Part shown: piece by piece, positions 1 through 11,739 of the stretch
How positions within the stretch are numbered: the stretch's first letter is position 1
Layout: each line of letters starts with the position of its first letter
Assembly (NCBI RefSeq): GCF_002878395.1
Contig: NC_061120.1
Location: 95,709,583-95,773,582 of the forward strand
Direction: 5' to 3'
Origin: Capsicum annuum
Taxonomy: Eukaryota; Streptophyta; Magnoliopsida; Solanales; Solanaceae
Length of the DNA stretch: 64,000 bases
The notes under the pieces: model-generated
Seen by the model: only the letters and a program-made list of their open reading frames with translations
Databases searched by the model: none
Told to the model about the DNA's origin: nothing
Program-made: the position numbers and the translations under genes

Positions 1-1169
1 TAAGCATTGGTTTATTTTATCTTCATAGTTTACCCATTAGGTATTTATATGATATTAATGATCTCTTGTATGATTATTATTTTGATGGTGCCTAATTGGA
101 GTTGAAAATCATGAATTATAGACTTATTGAGTTGATCTATGTGCTCACTTGTATATATATTTTGTGTTGGATAGAGTGGATATTTTCATTTAAGTTTACA
201 GTGATCAATATATCCTCATTCCATATATATACATTCATAAGTTACTAGTACTACAGGGAAACACTATCTTTAAGTGAAACTTAGGTATCTTTATGAAAAC
301 ACTTTTCATGAACACGTGTTGGAGATGAAAATAGATATTGATATTGAGATTGACAATGAGATATGAGATACAATATATGAATTACAAATTCCCCATAAGT
401 AGTGCTTGGTAGTTGCAATCTTGGTTTGTGTATACGAAAAGTTATGTGATGGATTTTACTATTATTCCATATATATTTAATTGCATTGCATACATATCTG
501 GCTTACTGCCTTAGTTTTAATTTAATTGTCTGTGGTTTTCGTGCATTTCCTCTTTCGCATGTACATTGTTACCATTTTTCTGTACTTATATATACATATT
601 AAAACTATTAGTAATGATGGTTTGAGCTACCATTTGGGACTTTTCTATTTTTTAGTGACGTGCTCATAGTAATTTTACATATTTTATTACATACTTTGCT
701 TAACTAGAAAATGATACCTACTGAGTATAACTAGACATATTTCACTCCTACCATGCCCTTTCGATGAAGATCTTAGAATGAGTATGACTTAGGAAAGCTG
801 ATTTATGCAGTGGAATTGGTGACATTCTAAGGTTATGTCCAGTCTAGGCTTATAAGAGTCCACGCTAGGCTTCTTCTATTTATGTGTTGTCTTTATTCCT
901 ACTGTAGAGATAAAGTATGTATTTTCAGTTCTTGATATCATATTAGAAATTCTTACATTGTGAAACCATATTTTGGAATTGGATTTTTTGATTTTCTTTC
1001 ATGTTCCTTTGTAATTATATTTCACCATCGTTATAATTTTGTGCTAGGAGTCTCATCTGGGTATTTATTACTGTATTTGTGTATTCCTTTATCAATTTGT
1101 CTTGTTGTCTTACTTATCACGGCTTAGCCACAATAAGTACTATCAAGAACTAATTTTTTGGAATTGACA
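1..1169 (+). repeat. 5' LTR of element A (left end off the window)
   Basis: Non-coding AT-rich stretch with no real ORF. It aligns along its length with 15700-16859, including the shared run GGCTTAGCCACAATAAGT near 1123 and 16812, so the two are LTR copies. It ends GAATTGACA directly before a primer-binding-site-like sequence, as expected of a 5' LTR. The first part of the LTR is outside the window; the full LTR, judged from the 3' copy, is about 2.5 kb. Confidence 0.82.
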
Positions 1170-1171
1170 AA

Positions 1172-1195
1172 TTGGTATCAAAGAAAAGAGGTTCA
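1172..1195 (+). other. Primer binding site of element A
   Basis: TTGGTATCAAAG starts two bases after the LTR end and resembles the complement of the 3' end of plant initiator tRNA-Met (TGGTATCAGAGC). It marks the start of minus-strand cDNA synthesis and confirms plus-strand orientation for element A. Confidence 0.8.
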
Positions 1196-1377
1196 CCAGT
1201 CTCATAAGTATAAGAGAACAATGTCTAGTAGAGTCTCATGGATCGGTATATAGGCGTCTTTATCTATCTTTGAGAGGCTATATTTTATCTATAGGAAAAT
1301 CTTGTATGTTTTGATTTATTATTGTGTTGTTTATCTATACCCTATTTTCTAAGTTGTTTTCTATCTTTTCAATGAAT

Positions 1378-2440
1378 ATGGTGAATACTAGATCTCGAGA
1401 GGTTAGGGAAACTGAGCCACCACCGATGGATGAGGCTTAGAAGAGATATGAGGTAGGGATTATGGAAAATCTAAATCTAGAGGACGAATACAAGAAATTG
1501 CCCCTGTCAGAGGTAGTGCTAGGGAGATCTCACCTGAGCTTGAGGTTGAGTGTACAGGAGATATGGGACAACCTTAGGTCCCACAAGGTTCAATTGCTAC
1601 TTAGTTTTGAAGGTTTTGTTGATTCGATAATTGACTCATTTGGATGGTGTTCTCTTAAGTGCACATGGTGTACCTCTAATTTCGAGTATGATACCACCGT
1701 TAGTACAAACATCTTCATATGGTATCCTTCTGACCCTGAGCATAGTTCCACTATTTGTATCGGCATATACTTATGATATTATTCAAACTTTGAGTGGTTT
1801 GACAACCTCTATACAAGTACATGATCGTGATTTTACTAGTTTAGCGGTATTTTCTATATCTTTGGTACCCCACATGTGGATGCCCATCCTCTCAGACTTA
1901 TTTTTTTTCTGATTACTTTGGGTCCGTCCAAGTTTAGTGGGGTTATAGAAAAGGATGCCTATAACTTCTTGATTGATTTCCAGGAGAGTTTTCATAATTG
2001 TGGATCCCTTGATTCCCACAGAGTTGCTTAAACTACCTATAAGTTGACATATGTGGCTAAGAATTGGTGGAGGTCGTATATGAGTTGTAGACCTTTATAT
2101 TTACCTGCCATGACTTGGACTCAATTTTTTTAGGCTTTCTTGGAGAGGTTTGTGCCATATTCTTTGAGAGACCAGATGTGTGATAAGTTTGACCATTTAG
2201 AGCAGTGCTCTATGACTATTATTGAGTATGAGGCTAGCTTTCACACTTTGCCTAGGTATACAAATGCTAGAATCTCTCTCAAGTTTGAACAAACTCAAAG
2301 GCATATAAAGAGATTGGATGGTACTTATCAGTTATCTATAGTTTAGACGGTAGTCTTAGGAGCTTCTTTTCAAAGTGTTATTGATCTTGGAAAGATGACC
2401 TAGTCAATTATCAAGGCTACTTAGAGAGTCACCATAAAGG
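1378..2440 (+). pseudogene. gag: Gag remnant of element A
   Basis: Capsid polyprotein remnant of a Ty3/gypsy element. The start at 1378 gives MVNTRSRE, a common opening for plant chromovirus Gag, but a stop (TAG) follows after about 20 codons. The retrotransposon-gag core is legible at about 1920-2340 across frame changes: a K-A-WWRSYMS-like stretch, TWTQFF, and SLRDQMCDKFDHLEQ followed by YEASFHTLPRY. Several in-frame stops and shifts make it non-functional. Upstream, the leader keeps the TCTAGTAGAGTCTCATGG element shared with other elements here. Confidence 0.75.
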
Positions 2441-2639
2441 TATTTCATCATAATATATTTAATGGACTGCCTCTTGAGGTAGATACTTTTATAGTTGAGG
2501 GTCCCATGCTTATCTGGGTAGGATAGTTTGGGCCATGTTACAAAGATAAAGTGGTAGGTCTTTTTGTTAAGCACCTTTGTGTAGTCAAAAATTTATCCAT
2601 AATGATTGTACTTGTTCAGCCACACTACCTTAGATTGAT

Positions 2640-2705
2640 GCAGGCCATATAGTGTAATTTGTATGTAATGAGTTTGGCTATATGTCCAATGACTGTCCTT
2701 GTTGT
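2640..2705 (+). pseudogene. Zinc-knuckle remnant of element A Gag
   Basis: One frame reads CNEFGYMSNDCP, matching the C-terminal part of the CX2CX4HX4C nucleocapsid knuckle that binds genomic RNA. The first cysteine position is now a stop and the zinc-binding histidine is tyrosine. It lies between the gag core and the protease, the normal place. Short and degenerate, so the call rests mainly on context. Confidence 0.55.
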
Positions 2706-2879
2706 ATTTTTAGGGCTAATACTATATCGACAATGAGAGTTGGTGCATAGAATGATTGGGGTACAGCTAAAGGTACTTGAGGTAGAGGTGGAGGTACATG
2801 TAATAGTCATTAAGAAGTTGTTCAATATGGGAGTAGATGATTTCAGTGCTATGTTATACCTGAGGTAAAGGCCTCTAAT

Positions 2880-3625
2880 GCTACTATTATAAGTATTATC
2901 TTTATTCTAAAGATCTACTTCCATATTATTTAACCCCCGATTGAGTTTATTTTGTGTCTACATATTTTTCCTCTAGTTTTGATGTTGCATGTGTGCCTCT
3001 TCTCTGCCTCTGCATATTTCTACCCTGGTAGGAGATTCTTTAGTAGTGGATTAGGTGTACCGATGTTGTGTCATTACCTTTATGAGTTATAGGATCGGGT
3101 AGACTTGATTGACTTAGATATGGTTGATTTTGATGTTATCCTAGATATGGATTAGTTAGCATCTTATCTTGTATTTTGGTCTATTATACCAAGATAATGA
3201 CCTTAGTTATGTCGGGTGTGCCGAGGTTAGATTGGATAGGTACATGTAATTTAGGTATGAAGAGTGTTATTTCTTGTTTGCATTCTTACTACCTAATAGA
3301 GAAAGGGTGTCTGCGGTATTTAGCTTATATCCATAATACTAGTGCTTCCTCACCGCCTCCTATGGATTTTATTCGAGTTTTTCATGAGTTCATGTATTTA
3401 TTTCCTATATATTTTCTTGGTATACTTCCAAATCATGATATTAATTTTTATATCAATGTGGAGTCGGGCACAAATAACATTTCTATCCCTCCCTATAGGA
3501 TGGTCCTAACTCAGTTGAATGAGTAATCATACGATTTATTGAGTAAAATGTTCATTAGACCTAGTGTATATCCTTGGGGTGATCCTGTTTTGACTTTGCC
3601 CTAGGAAGGTATGGGTATTACCCTA
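2880..3625 (+). pseudogene. pol: Protease and N-terminal RT remnant of element A
   Basis: The protease region ends in LIDLDMVDFDVILDMD at about 3097-3150, the usual sequence between the aspartic protease and the RT linker. The RT N-terminus follows at about 3380-3625, with EFMYLFP, then ISIPPYRM and the FIRPSVYPWG motif. The palm domain with the catalytic aspartates is absent: after about 3625 the sequence passes straight into RNase H. Stops and frameshifts occur throughout. This element cannot make RT. Confidence 0.7.
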
Positions 3626-3629
3626 TTTT

Positions 3630-3810
3630 GTAATTCTTTAGAAATTGGCTTGGATGTGGTGTTTATTTAGGAAGGCAAGGCGATTGGTTATTCCTTTCTT
3701 CAGTTAAAGCTTCATGACAGGAATTACCCTACGCATGATTTGGAGTTGGTAGTCATAGTGTTTTTACTATAGTTGTGGTGACAATACTTCTATGGAGTGC
3801 CTTATGAGAT
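3630..3810 (+). pseudogene. pol: RNase H fragment of element A
   Basis: Frames here read EGKAIGYSFLQL, then [14 protein letters not shown] and a YFYGVPYEIF-like end, the middle of a Ty3/gypsy RNase H domain. The domain normally begins with FxxYxDAS, missing here because of the RT deletion immediately upstream. A degraded linker (MGSLALLLT region, 3880-4020) leads to integrase. Confidence 0.68.
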
Positions 3811-4039
3811 ATTCTAAGACCATTGTAGCATTTATTACTGGCTAATGTGGTTACGAATGCCTTGATTCAGAAGTCAACTATTATGGGGAGTTTAGCTCTT
3901 CTCTTGACCTAGGACTATACTTTTTCTTTGGATGTTTAGTATTTAGCTAACAAAGTGGTTAGGTTTAATATTTTGATAGCTGAGGATATGTTAGCCTTTG
4001 TTGATGCTAGGTCTTCCTTGATGGAGAAAATTTGAGCTC

Positions 4040-5395
4040 ACCAGTTTTATGTGATTCACGATAAGGTATTGAGTGGCAAGTCTAAGGAAGCCTCTCTTGA
4101 TTTTGATAGTGTATTTAGGATTGGTGGCCGTGTTTGTGTACTGCGAGTCATAGATTATATGAGATTGATTTTAGAGGAGGATCACTGCTCTAGATATTTT
4201 AACAATCCAGGTGTGACCAAGATGTATCTTTATTTGAATTAGCTTTACTGGTAGGGTGGTATGAAGAAAGATGTGGCAAATTTCGTAGGTCATTTATTGT
4301 GTTGTCTGTAGGTAAAGGTCGGGCATTAGAGACTAGAGGGTTTACTTAGAGGTTGCCTATTCCTTAGTGGAAATGGAAGCAGACCACCATGGATGTTATG
4401 ACTAGGTTTCATATACTTCTCAGGGTTTTGATAGTAGTTGGTTCATCATGGATTGATCGGATAAGTCAGCCCATTTCATTCATTTTAAGATTTCCTTTAG
4501 TGTAAAAAAGATGGCATGTATCTATGCCCGTGAGACCATTCATCTTCATAGGGTACCCATGTCTATTGTTCAGATAGAGGCTTAGTGTTCACTTCTATCT
4601 TCTGGCATACTTGTGATAAGGAGTTGGGTACTCTGATTGACCCTACCACACCCTTCAACACATAAACTAGTGGTCAGTTGGAGTAGACTATTTATGTTTT
4701 GGAAAAAATGTTTTGTGCATGTGCTATTGATTTTAGGGTTCAGTGGGAGAAGAATTTTATGTTGATGGAGTTTTCAAAAAAATAATAGATAAAATTAGAA
4801 TATCAAAATGGAGCTATTTGAGGCATTGTTGATCCCCTATTGGTTGGTTCGATACTTCAGGGGATAGACCCCATTGTATTGATTTTCTTTGCAAGTCTTT
4901 GGATAGGGTTTGGGTCATCAAAGATAGGCTCTGGGTAGCTTATAGGAGTAAAAGGAGATACAGACCGCAGGCTTCATGACTTAAACTTTGATATTTTTGA
5001 TAGGGTTTTCCTTCGTGTGTCGCCCATGAAGGGTGTGGTGATATTTTTGAAAAGGGGAAACCTAGACCAAATATAGTTTCCCTTATCAAATTCTTTGAAC
5101 TTTTTGGGAGGTTGGTTATGAGTTGGCGTCACTTCCTAGATTTTTAGCTGTTCATCAAATTTTCCATGCTTCGACGCCATATTCTGGATGATTCGTTTGC
5201 ACTTCGTTCAGACTCAGATCAGTTGGATAAAAGATTGGCTTTTATTGAGGACCTAGTGTCCATATTAGCTAGGGATGTGAGACGGTTGCGTTCTAGAGAA
5301 ATTAATGTAGTTAAGTTTTAGTGGAAACATTGTCCTGTTGAAGAGGGTACTTGGGAGTCGAGTCTGATATGTAAAGTAGTTACCCTTAGTTCTTT
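4040..5395 (+). pseudogene. pol: Integrase and chromodomain-region remnant of element A
   Basis: The HHCC zinc domain is legible at about 4165-4330 (HCSRYFNNPGVTKMY, then GGMKKDVANFV). The catalytic core follows at 4440-4800: SAHFIHFK, ETIHLHRVPMSIV, and a degraded TDGQ-type segment near 4670. The C-terminal part (DRVFLRVSP-like at about 5000) and a chromodomain-end-like WESSLICK region near 5345 precede the LTR. Many stops and indels; the aspartates and glutamate of the active site cannot be traced reliably. Confidence 0.68.
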
Positions 5396-5456
5396 ATAAA
5401 TTCGGGAATTTTCTTTTGTTTCGTTTTAGGATGAACTAGATTTTAGTGTTGGATAT

Positions 5457-6474
5457 TGTAATGACCTTGGATTTTGAATTTTCCATTTTGTCCTTCCCCA
5501 TAGTTACTATATGTTGATATTGAGTTTCTGGGATGGTTAACATGGTTCTTGAGGTAATTAAGAATGAGTTGTACGATTTTGTAGTTTTTGGGTGCTTGAG
5601 AAGCCATTTAGTTGACATTGGTCAACACTTGTTGTTTTTAGTATCGAATGGTAAAACAGACTGCAACAAAAAATCTAGATTAATGAATTTGGATTGGTAA
5701 TGGGGTTGGATCGATTTCAAGACCTTTATATCTCATTTCAACCTCTTATTTAGAAAATAATTAAATATAGTCCCGAGGATTAATTTCATGAAAATGACCT
5801 TTTCTTGAAAATTTGACTTTACCACTAGCTCCAATACATTCATGTTAACCTTATAGCATATATTGTTTGACTCAATCCAACTAAATCCCGAGAGTCCAAT
5901 AAAAATTGGTAGGCTTGCACCAAAATCAGCATCAAGTGTCTCTTGTGCATCCATTTAAGCGGCCAAGGTCAGCTTAAGTGGCCCAAATTACCTAAGAGGT
6001 ATCCGCTTTAGAAGTAAGTCATCTCTTAATTGATAGTTTCATTAGTGGTCTAATACCGTTTTAGCAATATTTGCCTAAGTGGCCACCTAGCAGGTTAAGC
6101 GACACCCACTGTGCATAACCTCCCTTTCTTAATTTATCCTCTATTTTTTAACAACCAAGCTTTAGGAAGGCAATTTTTAGGGTTTCAACATTTATTTTCA
6201 TGGGGTAGACTCCTAAACTCACAGTCCCACTATATTTACTTGATTTAATCTTCTAAAACACTTTTAAATCATGATTTTATAGTAGAAGTTGGAGTCTTTA
6301 CCAGTAAAGTTTTAAAAGGCTTTATCTTTAGTTTGAATCTTGATTTTAACCCACTTTCACATGGGTTTCCTCCTGAAGACTCCTATAAATTTGTGGAATA
6401 TGTTTTGAAACAAAATTTAGGTTTTACTCTTTTAGTTTTCAAACCCATTTTGACCCTGACCCGAATATGGGCAT
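5457..6474 (+). repeat. 3' LTR of element A, first part
   Basis: Starts TGTAATGACC just after a weak purine tract (TTAGTGTTGGATAT), the expected 3' LTR boundary. It is interrupted at 6474 by element K and resumes at 15322. About 5945-6110 holds scattered copies of a word around TTAAGCGGCC / CCGCTTTAG in both orientations, a feature repeated with other words in the other LTR families. No coding potential. Confidence 0.78.
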
Positions 6475-7888
6475 TGACACGGCCCGAACCTAGGCCTAGT
6501 AGTGTAGGGTATCTTAAGTCCAACTTGGACCGGAGATCACCCCCAATATCCCATCGTTAACCACCCACACCCCATGTCAGGTGAATTCTGAACATATAAC
6601 AAGATAAGGTAATATAAATATAAAGAAATAATTGTAAGCTTAAAACCAAAATTAAAATTTATAACCACTTAACTAACTATTTCCAATCCCAATGCCAATA
6701 CCAATACTAAGGCTAACACTAATACCGACACCACCCATGCCCATAGTTATTTAACAAAGCCTCTAAGAAGAATCAAGAATATCCGATCAGTACATGCCCT
6801 CGACCATCACCAAAACCAAATCCAATGAAATAACAAAAATAAAAAGAAGTCCATAGCATGAAATAGAGTCTTCCGGAGTATGGAAGTTCACCACGTCAAT
6901 CTGACTCAAAGTTATCCCCGAATCGAAGTCACTGTGTAGGAGGAATGGTAGTATGGCCGGTTCCTGCATTGCATAGGGATATATCGCCCAAATATGGATA
7001 GGGGGATAAATGCTAGCATGTAACTTAGTGATAAATATAAAATAATGCCATCATTCAAACCAAAAAAATAACCATATGCAATAACATAAATATATATATA
7101 ATGAGCTAGGGTAGGGAACAAGGTTTCACAGGCATTTTAAACCTATTCTGGGTTGTGTAGCTTGGCCGTCCTAAAACCACCCACAGGCTATATGGGTTCA
7201 ACTCACCCTGATGTAAGTGCCCCAGTGCATGTTAGTCGCATGACCAGAGAAATAAACCTGGGATGACTAGTACATCACACATATATAAAGTGTGCCATCA
7301 TGCACACCCCCACATCGGCAAATGTGAGTTTCCAAGGGGTAAATGTCTATAATGCCCCCAACTTAAAACTGTAAGAAATCACAGGTGGTTAAGAGTCAAA
7401 CCCCGTGAATCGTAACCACAACATATGACTCATACCCTCGATTTGTCACTAGGAAAGTGAGTTGGCCACCCCTATATTATCCACTATGCGACCCTATGGC
7501 CCCACTCATTACCAGACCATTCGACTCGTATAGTCAAGTCGTATCCCAAATAGAATCCAAAGGGATTGGATACTGGACAACATACGACTAAATCTTTCCA
7601 TCCATAACCTATCCTCATGGATTTTAGTCATCCATTCATACACAGATCAAAGTCAAGTCACTAAGTTACTGATTTGATTAAGGGACCAACCAAACGAACT
7701 GTCACCACCCCTAACGACTCATACCACCCCAATTGTAACCATCGTAGAATCCTAACCACCCACTGACTTTCTATGACTAGGGTCACCTAACCTGTACCCA
7801 TACCATATGACTTGTATGGTGAGTCATTACTAGGACAGTGAGTTAAAAACTTAGGAAATTTCTAAGGGCCGAAACCCAAGGTGTTTCA
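6475..7888 (-). repeat. 3' LTR of element K (internally deleted)
   Basis: Aligns with 13115-15316 on both sides of a gap. Shared blocks include the run of CCAATGCCAATACCAATAC near 6690 and 13335, and the CACCCACAGGCTATATG area near 7180. On the plus strand it ends GGTGTTTCA next to the polypurine tract. The 7400-7830 part carries repeated words such as ACTCGTAT and CTCGTGA. Confidence 0.85.
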
Positions 7889-7905
7889 ATTCTCCCTCAC
7901 TTAGA
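7889..7905 (-). other. Polypurine tract of element K
   Basis: On the minus strand CTAAGTGAGGGAGAAT lies immediately upstream of the 3' LTR start TGAAACACC. It primes plus-strand DNA synthesis in this class of elements. Confidence 0.7.
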
Positions 7906-8139
7906 TCATTCATCCCCAAATGACGGAATAAGGAATTTATTGGCATGATTAGACCCCCAAATGTCTCTACTTTTTCCTTTAAAACAAAAAATAGATGACC
8001 AAGGAATTAACAACCTACTCTTACCTTTAACAAAGTTAGAAAACAAAGAGGCTAAGGAAATCAACCTTACCTTTAACAAAGTCAGATGACAAGGATGCTA
8101 TGAGCAATAAATGCCTTAAGCATGACTTTCCAGAAAGAA

Positions 8140-9400
8140 AAATAGGAATGGATACTTGGACTTCATGTCCTCTTTAGCTTCCCTAGTAACCTTTTTAACT
8201 TTGTGGTTACTCCATAAAACCTTCACCGAAGCTACGTCCTTGGTCCTCAACCAAAGAACTTGTTGATCTAGGAATTCAACCTAGACCTTATCATAAGACA
8301 GAGAATCTTAAATACCAATATCCTAGATAGGTACGATCAGCGATGGATCATTTACACACTCCTTCAACATAGATACGTGGAACACCAGATGAATGGAGCT
8401 TATACTAGAAGGCAACTCCAATTCATATGCAACATTACTAACCCTTCTCAAAACCAAGTACGTACTAACATATCGGGGACTGATCTTCCCCTTATTCCCA
8501 AACTACATCACTCCCTTTATAGGAGACACCTTTACGAATACCCTATCGCTAACCTCAAAGTCTAACTTTCTATGCCTCACATCTGCATTGGACTTTTGGT
8601 GACTTTGAGTGGCTTTTATTCTATCCCAAATCACCTTCTCCTTCTCTACGGCATGGTGAACAAAATCCATGCCAAACATCCCTACGTCACCAACCTCAGA
8701 CCATACAATAGGAGATTTACACCTCCTACCATACAAGTCCTCAAACAAAGCCATCACAATGCTAGAGTGGTAGATATTATTATACGCAATCTCTATAAGA
8801 GGTAAATGCTCAACCCAAATACCACCAAAGTCAATCACACAAGCTCGAAACATATCTTCCAAAGTCTGAAAAGTCCTTTCTGCTTGCCCATTCGACTGCA
8901 GGTGGAAAAGTCATAGTATACTCACCTTAGTCCCCAAACCCTTATTAAATTAATGTCAAGTGCAATGAAAATTGCATTGCTTAATCTAATATGTTAGAAA
9001 TAGGCACCCCATACAACTTCACAATATCTTGGAGATACAACATTGTATAATCCTCAGTAAAAAAATTTATCTGCACTTGCAAGAACTGAGCTGACTTTGT
9101 TATCCTATCCACGATAACCCAAACCAAATCTAATGGATTCTTAGACCAAGAAAGATCTAGAAAAAAATCTATATTGATCACCTCTCATTTTCAAACAGGC
9201 AACTCAATCTCTTGAAATAATCCTCTGGGCTTTGTGTGCTCAAATTTCACTTGTTGGCACACCATGCACTTAGCCACAAAACAAGTCACATTCCACTTGA
9301 TATTGTTCCACTAATACATCTCCTTAAGGTCATAATACCTTTTGTCAAACCGGGATAAATAGTGTAGCGCTACTCATGATCCTCAGCCAATATCCTCTAA
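8140..9400 (-). pseudogene. pol: Integrase and chromodomain-region remnant of element K
   Basis: Read leftwards from 9400. The HHCC domain ends in CFVAKCMVCQQVKFEH (about 9275-9230). The core follows with VWVIVDRITKSAQFLQV at about 9125, DIVKLYGVPISNILD, then AYNNIYHSSIVMAL and the LYGRRCKSPI motif near 8730. The C-terminal domain FEVSDRVFVKVSPIKGVM ends at 8503. A chromodomain tail follows at about 8280-8140: LRTKDVASVKVLW and EDMKSKYPFLF. Frameshifts and stops separate the blocks; a short deletion affects the region around 8960. Confidence 0.8.
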
Positions 9401-9429
9401 GGTTGTCCATCTATGTCGGGAACACATAA

Positions 9430-10990
9430 CCTCCCTTAGTACTACAAGATACCATCACCACTAATCTCAAAGGCCATAACCTTCTGCCCACTTACATCAC
9501 TCTTGATCCTCATTAAGATAGGATCTAACACTTTCTTCTCCTTTACTTTAGCACCTAGGGATGACTTCGCCACCTCTTGAACAAACACATCACCATCCTC
9601 AAAGTCCAAGGGATGGCCTCTAAAGTAATTCAAATGGTGAACATCTTTCACCAATTCACATTTTCCTTCTTCCACGTGAGCTAGACTCTCCATGGATAAC
9701 CTGCTAAGAGTATTAGCAACCACTTTAGCTTTACCTGGATGGTAATAAAGACTCATGTTGTAATCCTTGAGTATCTCAAGCCATTTCCTTTGCCTGTGGT
9801 TCTGCTCTTTCTAACCTGGATGGTAATGAAGACTCATGTCTCAATCCTTGATCATCTCAAGCCATCTCCTTTGCCTAAGGTTTAGCTCTTCTTGAGTAAA
9901 CACTTACTGCAGCCTCTTATGATATGAAAAGATATCCACATATACTCCATACAAATAGTGATGCTATATTTTTAATGTAAATACCACAGCCAACAGCTCA
10001 AAGTCATGCGTAGGATAATTCTTCTCATGAACTTTCAACTATCTAGTGGCATAGGATATTACCTTATCGTGTTGTATCAACACACAACCAAGACCCACAT
10101 GAGACATATCAAAGTAGACCACAAAACCATCAGTGCATTCAGGCAAAGCAATATTAGAGCCAAAGTCAGCTTATCCTTCAGCTTTTCAAAAGGACCCTCA
10201 CAAGTATCAGACCCGAAGAACTTTTCCTTCTTCTAAGTTAACTTAGTCAATGGGGCAGCTATAGTCAAAAAACATTCCACAAACCTCCTATAGTAACTAG
10301 CTAAATCCAAGAAGCTCTTAATATCAGTTGGAATTGTGGGTCTAGGCTACTTCTTAACCACAATAACTTTCTATAGAACCACCATGATCTCTTTACTAAA
10401 AATAACATGACTAAGAAAAGTCACAATATTCAACCAAAATTCACACTTCAAAATTTTTTCATACAATAGTTGATCATTAAAGGTCTGCAATACAATGCGG
10501 AGGTGATTAGCATGATCCACCTCACTTTTAGAATAAACTAGGATATCATCTATGAACACAATGATAAATAAATTTAAAAACTAATGAAAGACCCTATTCA
10601 TCAATGCCATGAATACCACCGAGTCATTAGTCAACCCAAAGGACATAACCAAGAACTCAAAATGCCCATACCGGGGATAAAAAGAAGATTAAGGGATATC
10701 TACCTCCTTTCTCTTTAACTGATGATACCTAAACTGATGATCAATCTTGGAGAAAAAACTTAGCACCCTAAAGATGGTTAAACAAATTATCTATCCTTGG
10801 AAGAGGATACTTATTCTTTACTGCCACAAGTTGCCGGTAATTGATACACATCCGAAAGGAGCCATCACTCTTATGAACGAATAACATCGGTGCACCCCAT
10901 GGAGACATACTAGGATGGATGAAACTCTTTTCTAACAGATTCTTTAGTTGCTCATTCATCTCATTCAACACGGCCAGTCATTATATATGG
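9430..10990 (-). pseudogene. pol: RT and RNase H remnant of element K
   Basis: RT begins at about 10971 with ELKNLLEK-type sequence, [30 protein letters not shown] and [12 protein letters not shown]. The catalytic FIDDILVYS box is intact at 10545-10556. Finger and connection sequences follow (LKCEFWLN). RNase H is degraded at about 10350-9900 and ends in a duplicated segment near 9733-9894 before the LSRLSMESLAHVEE linker. In-frame stops and a shift between 10768 and 10560 break the reading frame. Confidence 0.8.
9733..9894 (-). repeat. 81-bp tandem duplication in element K RNase H
   Basis: ACCTGGATGGTAAT starts at 9733 and again at 9814, and the following bases match with scattered substitutions. 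The period is 81 bases, 27 codons, so the duplication keeps frame. It repeats the end of RNase H (the LKDYNMSLYYHPGKA-type segment). The two copies differ at several bases, so it is not recent. Confidence 0.75.
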
Positions 10991-11700
10991 GGGAATAAAG
11001 ATAGTAAAGTTTCCAGAATAAGATCTATCACAAAATTAATCTCCCTATCAGGAGGAACACCACAAAGGTTATCAGGGAGGACATTAGGAAATTCATTCAC
11101 TTTTGGGGATGGAATGTAATAAAGTGCACTCCAAGTTAGAATCTTTAACCCAAACTAGATGATAGAGACACCCCTTGGTGACTAATCTTTAAGCTCTAAG
11201 ATATGATATGAACTATCCATTAGGAGCTAGGAAACCACTCTACTATTTAATAACTGGGTCATTTGGGAATTTAAAGATGACCTTATGGGTTTGTCAATCT
11301 AAGGATGCATAGCACGAGTACAACAAATTCATATCCAATATGACATTGAAATACACCATGTCTAATTCAAACAAATCGACCAAAGTCTTCCATCCACCCA
11401 CAAACACCACACAACCCTATTAGAATCTATTAGCAATCATAAAATAACCCATTGAGATGGAAATAGAAAAAGTTTTGGAATACACTCGGGAAGAAAATAA
11501 AAATGCATAACCACAAGTAGGGTAACATATGAAAGAGTGGACCTCGTATCAAGTAAATAGTACACATCATGGGAAAAGAGTTTCAACATACCAGTAATGA
11601 TATTAGGAGATGCCTCGAACTCTTGATGAGTAGTGAGAGAATATAGTCAGTTCTGACCAATGCTAGAGCCATATTATGCACCCTTTGGTGCTAGAGTAGA
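10991..11700 (-). pseudogene. pol: Protease and linker remnant of element K
   Basis: Minus-strand frames show LFSHDVYYLLDTRSTLSYVT at about 11590-11535, the aspartic protease active site in which the usual DTG/DPGS is DTRS. NEFPNVLPDNLCGVPPDREI near 11090-11035 is the linker into RT. Stops are frequent. The protease matures Gag-Pol; here the glycine to arginine change and stops would abolish it. Confidence 0.66.
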
Positions 11701-11739
11701 AGATGAGGCAACAGGAACTTCCCTTTTCTGAGTGGCAAC

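Noticed and set aside
1462..1776. 104-codon frame after the A gag start as a separate gene
   Set aside because: It lies between the gag MVNTR start and the gag core in a different frame; best explained as shifted gag leader sequence.
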